Shown: piece after piece, positions 12,420 to 24,900 of the stretch
Numbering within the stretch: position 1 is the first letter of the stretch
Layout: the number at the start of each line of letters is the position of its first letter
Source of the DNA: Desarmillaria ectypa
Taxonomy: Eukaryota; Basidiomycota; Agaricomycetes; Agaricales; Physalacriaceae
DNA: 64,000 bases
Assembly: GCA_030407005.1 (NCBI GenBank)
Contig: JAUDYN010000003.1
Span: 496,001 to 560,000, forward strand
Direction of reading: 5' to 3'
Position numbers and translations under genes: made by a program
Notes under the pieces: model-generated
Seen by the model: only the letters and a program-made list of their open reading frames with translations
What the model was told of the DNA's origin: nothing
Databases searched by the model: none

Positions 12420-13222
12420 CTATAGTCCAAGATTTCCTTGAGCGACACATGGATATGCCCGATACAGGTCCCAAATCCTGACTTCCTCGACGCCTGGTGT
12501 GGACAAGTCACTTTTAATTACCCCACCATCTAATACGCCAGCAGAAGTCACCTCTAAGATGACTACATGAGTGCTCATGACCAAGAACAAATAAATATGC
12601 GATACTCACCATGAATGATCAAGTATTTAGGTACTTTCTGGGCCTCCGGCCCTTCCGGTACACCAATACCGGACTTGAGGCTGTCGATGCAGAGATAAGC
12701 TCTGGTCCTGATCCATCCATCCACGCCGGACAACTTTCCCTCAACTTCCGCTACCCATTCATCGATCTGACCGTCCTCCAAAGTAATACCGTAAGTTACG
12801 ACGACTTTTGTCGGGTTCGCGGACTTGAACGATGAAGCCTTCTGGGACTCTCCAGAATCGCATGTTAGCTCATACGTCCGACGGTCCAGAAGCTCGAGTC
12901 GCTTGACTAAGTCCTCTTCTCGAGGACTACGATTAGCCCTCAAACGAGTGTAGCTCTCGTGTTGGAAGGTAGCGGTGTCGTCGATATCATAGACAGCTAA
13001 CCAGCTAGGGATCCTTCCATCTGATGCACTGAATCTTGCTCCTGTGAGGAAGGACGGGAGATGATTCAGGCGCAGCGGAACATGTTCGTTGTTGTACCAA
13101 TCTGAAAGTCATGTAAGTGCATGCTCAATTGATAACGTAGTAACCGGAACTTTGCCTTGGAATTCCCCTAGAGTTACTTGCTTTCCTGGCTCAGCGAATA
13201 CTGCTAGGAATCCAGGCGCCAT
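12420..13222 (-). CDS. Conserved fungal protein, probable dimeric alpha/beta-barrel (EthD-like) fold
   Basis: Exons 13156..13222, 12610..13101 and 12420..12553 give 230 residues. The opening MAPGFLAVFAEPG and the block DWYNNEHVPLRL recall EthD/Dabb-type proteins, where a WY(D/N)xEHxP motif sits in a ferredoxin-like dimer; a second similar half may follow (KVVVTYGITLEDGQIDEW). No catalytic assignment is possible. The first intron (13102..13155) has a GC donor, CAAG/GCAAAG; GT donors nearby give the wrong phase. No signal peptide or membrane segment. It is divergent from the nicotinamidase gene with 157 bases between the start codons, so the two may share a promoter. The fold call is inference; that it is a real protein is supported by the clean three-exon frame. 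Confidence 0.65.
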
Positions 13223-13379
13223 AGTGGCTTTGAATCATCCGGCGAATCCCACATGCTCGTTCTGGTGAGTAGAAGCGGAATTACTTTCCTCCGTCTACCA
13301 AAAGGGTAGATAAGAATACCACATTTTGCGGTCCGACTATCCGGCACTTGTCTTTGAACCACGATAGACATTGTTCACG

Positions 13380-14154
13380 ATGAACAGTCGTCCACAAAAT
13401 TTTAAGCCTGGTTTGCTCATTATTGACATGCAGAATGATTTCTGCCCTCCGGTAAGCTGTATCTTATCTATCGGTTTCTAAAAAAGCTCCATTCATTCCC
13501 TTGTCTCAGGATGGCTCTCTTGCCGTTGCAGACGGGCGCTCTATCATACCATTGATTAAAAACCTCCTCAATTTACCGGCATTTGTGTGTAGAGTCGCAA
13601 CTAAAGATTTCCATCCATCCAATCACATTTCTTTTGCTTCCAATCATCCGGCGCCTAATAACGTACCCTTTACTTCATTTGCCACAATCACAAATCCCTA
13701 TAACCCAAGCGAGTCATACCAGACTCGACTGTGGCCGGATCATTGTGTGCAGGGCACTGTGGGGGCCGAGCTCGTCGACGGCTTGGACCCAGCATCCAAC
13801 AAAATAGACGCCGAGATCGAAAAAGGCGTAGATAGCCGCGTGGAGATGTACTCCGCCTTCTATGACCCGTTCACGTCCCCGAGGATCAGCGACAGTGGTC
13901 TCTCCGCTTTTCTGAAGTCTTCTGGAGTGAATTGGGTTTATGTCGTGGGCTTGGCCCTCGATTATTGCGTCCGTGCTAGTGCTTTGGACGCTCGAAAGGA
14001 GGGTTTCGAAGTTGTTCTTATTAGAGACGCCACGAAGGCAGTTGACGGATCTGAGGAGAACGTCTCAAAAGTGGAAGAGGAACTCTGTCAAGCAGGTATC
14101 AGGGTTGTCAGTATGGCATCCCCTGAAGTCCAATGGCTATCTATGAACAGTTGA
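13380..14154 (+). CDS. PNC1: Nicotinamidase
   Basis: Exons 13380..13451 and 13510..14154 with a 58-base intron give 238 residues. The protein is an isochorismatase-fold nicotinamidase: IIDMQNDFC carries the catalytic Asp, KDFHPSNHISF gives metal-binding Asp and His, LWPDHCVQGT gives another metal His, IEKGVD the catalytic Lys, and GLALDYCVRASA the nucleophilic Cys. It hydrolyses nicotinamide to nicotinate for NAD+ salvage and, in yeast, relieves nicotinamide inhibition of sirtuins. It acts in cytosol or peroxisome; I see no clear C-terminal peroxisomal signal. Length matches yeast Pnc1 (216 residues) with a slightly longer middle. Splicing is needed to join the first catalytic motif to the body. 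Confidence 0.95.
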
Positions 14155-14304
14155 ATATAATTCTATATCGTTTTTTAGGTAAAAATGTGATTCGAATATA
14201 CATGATTTTTCAATACAAAAGATTACACGGGGCACTCGCTACATATACCTGACTTTCATGTCGGTCTGGCTTATTGGCATTCTACTGATGTATTTGTAAG
14301 GTCT

Positions 14305-15889
14305 TCACTCATCATCGTCACCATAATCCGAATCTTCATAAAGATAACCATCATCACTTGGACCGGAGTGCGCTGAAGCTGGTTGAGCAGGCACTTGTTG
14401 TACAATATTATTCGGGTCGTAGTCTGAATCTGGATCATCTCCATCGCTGTTGGCCGGCGGAGACACTGTGTGGTGCGGTTGTTCTCGTGGCTTACGCTCC
14501 TCATCTATGGCTGGTCCTTCAACCAATGCCGTCCAAGCGTCAAAAATCCTTCTGCCAAAGGAGGTCAGAAAGCTGATGCAATGGACAATTGTGTCGTTAC
14601 CTAGAATCGTTCCCAGCGGACACGGTTTTTATCTGCCCTCCAGGGATCAATCCCAGTTTTGTACAGATAAGATGTACCGTCTTTAGCTGTTGTCCGTCCA
14701 CCTTCAAGTACTTGAGTGCCATTTCTTGCACGTCTACAACATAGACCGGGCGCTGAGAGCGAGTTCTGGATGAAGGTTGGAGGAGGTCTTTGAGACCATT
14801 ACCCCAGGTCGTGTTATCCACGCCATAACATTGACTGAGGACTTCCAGGGTGTCTCTCCGCCCGCAAACAAGAAGCAGCATTGGTCCAGAATCGCGTTTC
14901 TGGAAAAATTCCTGTACCGCCTGAGTTGTACCATATTCATCGACTTCTTCCGAAGTGCCGTAGATGAATGTCTGTAAAAAAAAATCATTACCATGTCCGA
15001 GTTCATGCAGTCAATCAACTAACGTCGCGTCTGCCTGCATCGAGCATCTTGTTCCTCTTGATGACAAGCTGTCTGACGGCCAGTGGTGGATCAAGCCGCC
15101 CAGGTGCCCCTTCAGCAAGGCCGACGTCCAATATCGTTGGGCTACCCGGTTGCCATCTGTTGTAGATGAAGGAACACATCCGGAAGGTCTCGAGCCCTGG
15201 TGATCTGTCCACTTCAATCAAGTTTTCATCAAGTACATTCTGCTTCAGCCGATATAGTACCCTGCGGTAGAAGCTAGTCAATCCATCTTGATCAATTTAA
15301 GATCTATTTGAGCGTTATGCACCTTCCATGCTCGAAAAGTGGGCGATATAAACCATCGTTACGTCCATCGGGATCCATCGCAATCGCGTCATAACCTTTG
15401 TTGGCTTTGCTTCTGTCCATCGGGGACATGCCATTTTTCTTGTCTTTGTTCTTGGTATTTAGCGATCCGAGCTTCTTGGAAAGTTCGTCTGTATTTTTGA
15501 ATTCAATGGGAGATATCGATTCAAAATCTGCGGCGCAAAGACTTGTTTTAGGGTTGGGATAACGTAGACGGCAGTTTCGCGCAATGTCTTTCGCCCGACG
15601 CTCAGGTATCAACAGATATGAAGCGCCAGTGTTCGCAATACCTTGAAACAAAATTCAGTATCGAATATACTAGATCATATTGACCCACTATACCGAGTGC
15701 CAGCTGTACCATCCCACCCTTGGCTATCGAGAACACATCTCTTGCAAGTTTGCTATGATCCCAAAATTGTCCTCTGGAGAAATGTCAGCTGGGAAGGGAC
15801 ACAGGACAGCAGATCCACCTATCAGTCCATAAAAAGTCAAGTCGTCTGTTTTCGAATCCCCCCAACTGATAATAGTATATCGTCCCCAT
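14305..15889 (-). CDS. Gfd2/YDR514C-like RNase H-fold protein, possibly inactive
   Basis: Six exons on the minus strand: 15819..15889, 15694..15752, 15323..15641, 15024..15261, 14601..14971, 14305..14551; 434 residues, all phases consistent. The first exon is the weakest part and the start may lie elsewhere. The C-terminal half matches the layout of the DEDDh-like domain of Gfd2: PTILDVGLAE at the first strand, FIYGTSEEV, MLLLVCGRRDTL, VYVVDVQEMA, and VSAGNDSRRIFDAWTAL near the end. Family members usually have HNAGNDA at the last site; here the His is Ser. The first acidic motif also lacks the usual DxE spacing. An acidic tail (DDGYLYEDSDYGDDDE) closes the protein. Gfd2 is linked to mRNA export in yeast; a role here is only inference. 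Confidence 0.6.
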
Positions 15890-16133
15890 CTGGCTGAGAG
15901 GTGGAGGAAACGACACGGGGCGACCACCACGAAGCGGAAACTCGTGGGAGGCACAAGAACTTCCAAGTTGGGCAAGCTGGTGCTTCGACGCCTCACGCGT
16001 CTGATGGCGTGATGCTCGCGTTCAGAGCTTTACACATCAATAGCAGCAGAATAAATTTTAATAAAGCACGAGTAGAGATGAAATGACACGTATAAATACA
16101 GCTATTATAAAGAATTTCTATGTCGATAAGTTA

Positions 16134-19100
16134 CTAATCCTCGACGAAGATTGAATCATCCCCGTTCTCCTCGTCACTGTCCTCGATTTCCATGTAATTT
16201 CTACTAGATGCGGCCGCTGCTGACCGAGGAGGCCGGGTAGTACGAGGAGGCTTAGGAATAGCGTCATAATCCATGTCGTCGTCATCATTGCTATCTACAA
16301 TCTTGGGTGGTGACTTCTTCGCCTTGGGAGAAGCTGGCTTCATCTTCTGAGTTAGCTTCGTTTTCTTGGGTTCAGAAGGCCCAGCCTTGGTGAAGTAGTC
16401 CGTGACGGGTAGCTGGGCGGTCCCGGCTTTCTTCTTCTTGGGCGCTGGCTCGTCCTCATCGATATCTTCCTCCTCTATCTCTAAACTGAAACGGCATCAG
16501 ACTTGAGAATACAATTTAGGAACAGATGAAATATACCTTTTCCGCTTCGATGCTGGCCTTGCCTTCTCCTTTCCCTTGTCCATGCTCTTGGCCACGAAGA
16601 CAAAACCATCGTCATCGTCGTCAGATTCGGGCAGTTTTGACTTGGCCACGGGTTTCTTCTTCGGGGCAAGCTTTTGAACCTCGCTAACGTGGAAATCGTT
16701 GTCAGATTTGTCCTTTGGTTTCTTCTTGGCGGCTGCGGCGCGCTTGGGTGCTGGTGGCGGAGGTATGTCGTCATCCTCATCATCCTCACGTTTCGCCACC
16801 GGCTTTGCAACCGGCTTTTTCTTCGGTGCAGCTTTGACAGGCTTGAAGTCTTCGTCATCGTCTGAGCCCTTGTTGCGTGATCCGATAGATTTCCGCGTCT
16901 TCAGAGTGCCTTGCTTCTTCTTGCCTTTTTGGCCACTGGCCTTCATCGCGGCTTGTTGGACTTCATGTTGATGTTTCTGCAGATCATTTAACATTTTTGT
17001 CCCTGTGAAAAAAGTAGCAAACACTGACCTCATACATGACCAAGAAGTGGTCGAGATCTTCATTCCACATTTGCTTGGGTGTGACCTCCAACAAAGCAAG
17101 AAGCTCTGCCTCCTTGTCTGCAGCTTGTTGGCGGAGTTTGTCAATCTGTAAGTTGAAAGGCATCAGAATGCGGGCAACATGAATCAATGCCCTAGAGTAC
17201 CTTCTCCTTTGTCAAGTTATAGATCGGCATGGTGAGCAAATAGTCGAAGTCATTATCAAGTTCGTCGTCGACTTCTTCGGCTGCATTGAACTGGTTCTCG
17301 TCGTCCTCTGAAACTTTAGGACCCTTAGGCTTCTTGGGGTACGCGCGAAATTCGTGACGTCTTAAATCAGCGACAATGTCCGCTTTTTTGCGATTAGCCA
17401 CAACGAGCTTCTTGTCCACAATCATTTGCACAAAGCGGGCTTGGTTCGAGAGCTTCTGGAAGGCGTCCTGAAGTTCGCCAGCCAAGTAGTCCTTGAATAT
17501 TGTTTAGTGTCAATTTGTGGCCATCAGTTAGAAGGCACACCTTGCGCTTCTGATAGTATGCCATGCGCACAGGATAGAAATCCTCCATGATGGCCTCCGG
17601 CGAGTCATACTTCTTGATCTTGCCTTCAAAGTCGAAACATATCATGTTTGCAGTGCTGATCTTCGTCGTGAGCTGGAAGTACTCATTGAAGCCTTGAGCT
17701 TCCGCCTTCTCCATCTCCTTAGGATTCATCTCAATCACGAAGTGCACGTTCTCATTGGAATGGTGCTCTTGGTAATTCTGCAAACAGAGTAAGTAGAGTG
17801 CTAAGGCAGGATCGAACGGACCCACCTTGACTGCATCTGTCTTGTCACCAGCCATCATTGCTTCGAGATCCTTCTTGAAGTTGGCGGTCCACTTGTGAAT
17901 AGGAAGTTCAGTCACCTCGACAGTGCTGTCGTCGACCTTTCTTGCGGTACCGATGACTTCGTACTTATTCTTGCCAGTAGACTTGATTTCTCCAGTAAAG
18001 CGATGCCACCACGGATGCATGGGCAATACTTCCTCGCCATTCATTAGGCGACGAAGATTGGCCACAATGTCAACTGGATTGAAGCAAGGAATGTTCGTAC
18101 TCCAACCTGGAATGATATTTGTCAGTGACAAATTCAAATATGCTGACACTGGGCATACCGGTACCAATTCCCTCCGCTCCGTTGACTAGGATCATGGGCA
18201 GAACAGGGAGATACCATTCAGGTTCAACAATCTGCCCATCGTCCTCTTGGGCGTTCAATAGTGCATCATCGGCAGGATGGAAGATCGATCGAGTGATAGG
18301 TGAAGGCTCTGTGAAAATGTACCTAGCCGAGGCATGGTCCTTCCCTCCCTGGTCTCGAGAACCGAACTGTCCGTTGGGCAGAAGCAAGTTGATGTTGTTC
18401 GATCCAACGAAATTCTGCGCGAGGTTGACTATAGTCGCTGCTAAACTAGCTTCACCGTGATGGTACGCAGATTTTTCGGAGACATAACCAACAAGCTGGG
18501 CGACCTAAAAGATCCGCACATCAATCAAAAGCTTTGACGAAACATGATTCGTTAACAAACTTTGATTTCCGACTTCAAATTTCGCTTGAAACAAGACCAT
18601 ATGATCTTCCTTTGACCAGGTTTCAACCCATCAGCAGCAGAGGGTATAGATCGAATATTATCAGCCATGGAGAACAGAATAAGCTCTTTGTTGATGAACT
18701 CTGAGTAGGATATCTCGTCCAAGTTGTGATCCAAAAATGTACCGGGCTGACGACATATGAATATCATGTCTGTTATAAGGTTTAAAACTCACCCGGAACT
18801 GACGAAGCCATTCCTTTCTCTCATCAGCTTTCTTCTTACTAAAAGCGAGGTCGATCTCTTCTCTCTCTTCCTCCTTGAGCGGCGAGAAGGGAATCACATG
18901 TTTGCCCATGTCGGCAAAGTACTCAACGGCATCTGTGTCTTTACTTGTGCCCAGACCCTGTAGGTAACATGGAGAGCCGAAATGGCCGCAGAATATGTGT
19001 AAGCGTACCTTGAAATACTTTGCTTTCCATTTCGCAGCGTCTGGTGTTCTTGCCACCCATTCTTCGTATTCAGGGATGGTAAAGAAGTCCGTACGCTGGT

Positions 19101-21449
19101 TGCCTTTCGTAACCTTGTCAAGTGTTAGAGAAAAGACGACGGCAAGTACCATGAGGCTTTACCCGAACGATAGGTGTCACAAATTCAACGAGGAATCCCG
19201 GCAACTTCAATAGAGACGGATAGAAATGATCAAGATAATTAATGAGGAGGCCTTTGATATGAGAGCCATCGTGGTCCTATTGTGACATGAATATCCGGCA
19301 CGCCTAAGAGGTCGACAAGACGTACCTGATCGGTCATAAGCATAAGTTGCCCGTACCGCAACGACGAAACATCCTTGTACTCTTTGTTGTGCTGCAAGCC
19401 CAAAATCTTCTTAATGTTCTGGATCTCCTCGTTCTTCATGATTTGGTCGTGTCTTGCTTCGCGAACATTCAGAACTTTACCACGAAGGGGGAATATACCA
19501 AAATTGTTCCGTCCAACGACACTAAGACCCGCCTGAGCCATGGTTTTGGCAGAATCTCCTTCTGTCAAGATGAGAGTGCAATTCTTCGCATTTTTAGTAC
19601 CGGCCATGTTTGCGTCAGACAATTTAGGTAGACCTGTAATCCTAAATTAATGTGTCAGATAACGTCCCAGGGGTTTCATTGAGCATACCTGCTACGTTTC
19701 GTGCCATCAGTTTTTTTGATCTGTTGATCGGCCTTGAATTGAGCCCAGTTCAGGATATGCTCGATGATGGGAGACTTTTGGACTATTCGAATGTTAAATG
19801 AGATCGTCACAAGAAACAACATAGCTTCACCTTTCTTCAGGAACTCTTCCGACAGAACAGGTTTCGTCCCGAACTTTGACGCAGGCAAAGTCAAAGTCTC
19901 CTTAGTCTGACTGTCAAATGTAGGATTCTCGATGAGAGCATTGATGAAGATCCACATATGGTTCTTGACCTGCTGGCTCTTTACAGAGGCAGCCTTGTTT
20001 TTCTTCGAGACTGCCGCCAACAAACTCTTGGAGATTTGATCCGAGATGAGAGCGACATGGGTACCGCCTTTGACAGTAGCAATGGAGTTGGCAAATGCGA
20101 CATGCTGGAACGATCCCTCAGAGATGGCGAAAGCAACTTCCCAGCGCGGGTCAATCCGCTCGTATATCACTGTCGGTTTCGATTGCGTGGCGCCACCTGA
20201 CTTGTCTTCAGCCTCCGCCTGAGCAGAGTTAAGATACATTTCGACGTATTGCTTGAAGTTTTTGACTTTGACCCTTTCGTCGTTAAGAAAGACCTTCACG
20301 TCCCTCACCGTCCCAGCCATATCATACACCCGTTTGCGCAAAAGAGCTGCCGTATCCTCGTCGATGGAGTCCATTCCGAACCGCGCGAGATCGGGCTTGA
20401 AAGAGACTTTAGTCCACTCCTCTCCCCTGGTGTTCTTCGTGATCTTTGGTTTCCCACAGATGCTCATATTCTGCATCCAAGTTTGCTTGTATTTTTGCTG
20501 AGAATTCTTGTCGGCAGTCTCAACAGTGAACTCGTGGGAATAGATGTTGGCAAGTTTTGCTCCATAACCGTTACGTCCACCAGTCAGTTTCTTCTCATCG
20601 TCATCGTAGTTGGAGGAAGAGAGAAGGTGACCGAAGATGAGCTCTGGAATATACATCTTCTCTTGAGAGTGTATCTCTATGGGAATACCCCTTCCGTTGT
20701 TATAGACGGAAATAGTCCCTTCCTCGATGTCGATGTTGACCTTGATGGTATCCATACTTGGGTCATTAATCTGCAAGTGTCGGACGCGTCGGCTTCATTG
20801 TTGAGATAGCCATATAAGCCCCGTACCTTATTGTCGGCAGCATTGACGAGAATTTCATCCACTATCTTGTAAAATCCGGGGACGAATTTGACTTCGCGAT
20901 TTACCATGCGCTTAGTGGCTGCATCATATGTCCACATGGCTTGAGTGATAGTCTCAACGCTTCCGATATATGAGTCGGGGCGTTTGAGAATGTGCTCCAG
21001 TTGCGTAAGCTGTTAGAGATGACATCAATACGTCGCCCTCCAACCAACAGCCACGACGCACCTTTTGATACGTCTCTGAAGCCGACTTCTTCTTCCCTGG
21101 AGCAGCATGCTGGGTTACTCGAGCAGCAGAGGACCCTACATCGTCATCCCCGTCCGAATCGATTTCCATCGCAGCGTCCTCTGCATTGTCGTCATGGTCA
21201 ACCAACACCTTCTTTGTCGTTTTCGGCTTCGCGGCGGCGGTCTTTGAGGGAGCAGCTTTGGACTTTGCGGCGGGAGTAACTTTGGCCTTTGTTAACTTGG
21301 GTTTGGCGGGAGCCTTTGCCTTCGAGCTGCGCGTCAGCCACGATGACGAGGAGCATAGTGGAAAGACCGACCTTCTTAGTGGCAGGCACGAAGCCTTCTG
21401 ACTCTGAGCTCGAATTGACGTTACCGTACTCGCCTTCGGATGAGCTCAT
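16134..21449 (-). CDS. TOP2: DNA topoisomerase II
   Basis: Seventeen minus-strand exons: 21372..21449, 21062..21319, 20827..21009, 19831..20770, 19689..19782, 19326..19641, 19163..19276, 19009..19113, 18793..18957, 18561..18746, 18159..18504, 17826..18106, 17541..17777, 17201..17491, 17029..17145, 16537..16976, 16134..16485; 1500 residues. A Lys/acidic N-terminus is followed by the GHKL ATPase (KIVDEILVNAADNK, GRNGYGAKLANIYS), the TOPRIM domain (LTEGDSAKTMA, the acidic DHDGSHIKG site), the cleavage core with active-site Tyr near residue 875 (ASARYIFTEPSP), a coiled coil, and a long charged C-terminus with KKKPVAK repeats and acidic clusters, likely for nuclear import and regulation. The enzyme passes one DNA duplex through another, and is needed for chromosome segregation. 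Introns 19783..19830 and 17778..17825 are both 48 bases, in frame and stop-free. Confidence 0.97.
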
Positions 21450-21912
21450 GGTGGAACGATGGCGAGAGTGGATGATGGCAGTGGTAAAGTTCTGATTCAA
21501 CAACGCCAATCGCGACGCGTTGCAAAACAGCGCCACGTGACTTCCCGGACGCGTTTGGCGACGGAAGGCTTTCAGCAAAAAGGACTTTGGCCTGTACAGT
21601 ACATTGAAACTGCGCAAAAACATACACAAACGATAGGAATTTTGAATAGAGCGGCTGGCAGTGAATTGTGTTTAGACTTGCGGGAGTAAGCAAGTGAAGG
21701 GCGCCAAAAAATTCGGCGTATTATATAAGCGACACGGTCCGGGACGGCGAACATCCTAAAACTTCAATGGCCGGGCTAATAGCTCACTATAGTGGATGCG
21801 ACGATGCTTCTCTCTATAATTCGTACAATGACAACCTCGCATTCCTCTCAGCGCCTCATAATTAACAAAGAGAGCATACTTAAACACGAGCAGTATACAA
21901 AGACAGTCGCCG
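21450..21912. promoter_or_regulatory. TOP2 upstream region with MCB and E2F/SBF-like sites
   Basis: 463 bases between the TOP2 start codon and the GCN20 stop codon, both on the minus strand. An ACGCGT (MluI cell-cycle box) lies at 21549..21554, about 100 bases before the TOP2 ATG, directly followed by TTTGGCG. A second element, GGCGCCAAAAAA, is at 21700..21711 and resembles an E2F or SBF site. A TATAT-type string is at 21720..21728. In yeast, MCB elements drive G1/S transcription and TOP2 is cell-cycle regulated; that these sites do so here is inference. Confidence 0.4.
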
Positions 21913-24900
21913 CTACGGCTTCATCTTGATGTTGCTTACAATCAATTGCTATAAAACGCATACTCATCAGTAAACACACGGCAGTAAACAACCAAACGCG
22001 GACCTTGTAGCTCTGTACATCGCCCTTGAACTTCGTAACTGTTCCGTCGCCACATACCCAAAGCTGGAGGTATGGCAGTCAGTGCCTATTCAACCAGTCA
22101 GACATTAACCCACCTCCTTCGCCACTGTCGTGATGAATCGTTCGTCGTGGGAGATGACGATAACACCTCCATTCCACGAGTCCAGGGCAGTCATAAGAGC
22201 ATCAAGACCCTGCACAATATCTCAGATCAGCCGATGGTCTAAACAACACTGTCAGTGCGAACCTCAATATCCAAGTGATTAGTAGGCTATAAGTAAATGG
22301 ATCGTAAGCATGGAAAAAATTGGAATAGAAAATCCTACTTCATCCAACAGCAGCACGTGAGGTCGCTGAAGGGACAACACTGCAAAGGCCACACGCGATT
22401 TTTGACCCCCACTGAGTGTTCCGATGAGTTGCAGCCTAGGTGGTTATATCTCAATGATACCAGAAAGAGACGAGATGGGGCGTATCCTTACCCTGTCATC
22501 CCACTTATCTGGAAGTTGCCTAGATGCTGCCGATACTCTTGCTCCGTTTTACCGGGGAACTTCGATGCAAGGAACTGTACAGGCGACATTGCCGGATCGA
22601 GAGAATCAACGTGGTGCTGTGCAAAATAACCACTGAGCAAGCTTCAGTGTTAATGCTTTGAAACGGGGGAAAAAAGGAACATACACTCGTAACCTTCCGT
22701 TTTGTGTGACATGACCAGAGAAGGGCCGCAATTCACCCGTCAAGACCTTGATGCTGTTTCGGAAGTCAGCCCGGTTGCCGCCAAACCAATGGGAAGCCTA
22801 CAGCGTTGACTTTCCACTGCCATTCGCTCCAACGATCGCAATCCGGGAGTCCAGGCCAACATCGATATTGACGCCCTTGAGAATGATCTTTTCAGGAGAG
22901 TAGCCAAATGTAACTTCATTCATTTGAAGCACAGGCGGGGAGATCTTATCAGTCTCTGGGAACCTAACATAGGCATTATGATCAATAATCGAGGTGTTCC
23001 AAACAAGCGTACTTGAAACTCTCCGTCTCATCGGCCTCTGGAGGTTCGAGTTCGGGGAGCTTTAAAACAGGTAGAATATCAACCACAAACCATACTCCGT
23101 ACGGGTCAACTGACCTTTTCTAAAATCTTGATCCTGGATTGCGCCTGTGCAGCTAATATGGATTCATTACTGCATCGTCTAGTCTAACAAGTGGGTCAGA
23201 CTTACCACGATTGGCGTTATATCTCCATCTATCAATGAAGGCCTGAAGATGTTTCCGATACTCCACCTGGGCGTCGTACTCCTTACGAAGGTTTTGATCA
23301 CGTTCCGATTTTGTGGAATAGAATTGTGTGAAGTTTCTGAATGCATCGTATGCATGAAAGATAAAAAAGCAACGAAGAGCAGATGACCTACCCCTTGTAG
23401 TAATCCAAGCGGCCAGAGTGCTGATGAACAATGTCTGTGGCGATTGCATCCCTTAGATCCGGTCAGTAAAGGTGCGGAACTCCCGAAGGAACGACTCACA
23501 AGAATGCACGATCATGAGAACTTGCAAATATAAGCCATGTATCAATGAGGCATGTATACGCAATGGATTACTCACACGACAAGCAGTGTTCCTTGCCATG
23601 TCTGCAAATAATCTTCAAGCCAAGCGAGGGCATTCAAATCAACTGCAACGTCGTCAGTGATGTCCATGTGGAGTTACAACAGATCCACTTGCTGTGGTTT
23701 GAAGGTTCATCCAGTAGTAACAAGGCAGGCTAAACAAACGGAGTTTATGAGATATATTACTGCAGCAGCATCAAGATATAACCACCTTGACAAAAAGCGC
23801 ACGCGCTAGCGCCAGTCGCATACTGTGACAGATTAGATTGCTATTCGGAGGCAGTTCTGCAGCAAGTAAACTTACCGCCAACCACCACTGAATGACTTCG
23901 TTGGTCTTTGCTGATCCGCTTCATCGAATCCAAGACCTACAGAAAGGTGACAATCAGGCAAAGCTTAGGGATCATATCAGAGTATCCACTTGCCGGCCAA
24001 CAAGGAGGCTGCTCTAGCAGGACCACTCTCCGCATCCATGTCAGATAATCTAACATGTACATCTGCCAGCCGCGAAGATGTTTCTTCTCTGGCATCCTCG
24101 AACCGCTTGTCATCGCCTTCCGCTTCGAGTTCCGTTAACTTGGCATTCAATGCAGCCTCTTCCTTCAAAAGATGATCTCGCCAGACATCTGCCTTCAAAA
24201 CCGAATCAATAGCGGCCGTATCATCCCCGATGATCTGGAAAACTTCAATATTGATGACGGGACTGGTACAAATTAACCGTTGCGACTTACTTCTTGCTCC
24301 ACGAACAAAATACTGATATGAGCCGGGATGGGAACTTCTCGCATCGCAATGTGCCGTAGCAATGTTGATTTACCCACACCTAGCGGACATAGTCATGTTT
24401 GAGGTGTGGACTGTGATGTAAGATGTGACTGACCGTTTCGTCCAATGAGGCCATACCGACGCCCATGAGCCAAAGTCAAAGTCGCACCGGTACTATAGAG
24501 TTTTTAAGTTTCCTTACGGACGAAAGGACATCTTCACGCATACAGAATACGATTTGATCCAAAATTGACGTCGATTGAGGGGAGGTGGATGTCGCGACTC
24601 TTGTTCTTTGAGTTGACGGCTTCCAAGGGATTGATCTACGTCCCGTTCAAATGAATGGATGCTGTGAGCATGCGATGAGAGGCAAACCTTCATATACATT
24701 TCCTCGTACGTTTGCTGGGCGAAAGCGGACCGTTGTTATTGTACGAATGATTTGAGCGGGAGGGCAACACACCTGTTTCCGATGAGCATCCAACAGTTTA
24801 GATCCCTCATATAGATCCCTTCTTGCTCGTTTCTCAATCTTTGCCTGGGACATATACGATTAGGATGCGGAGGAAACACTTGTGGACAGATAGGTACCGA

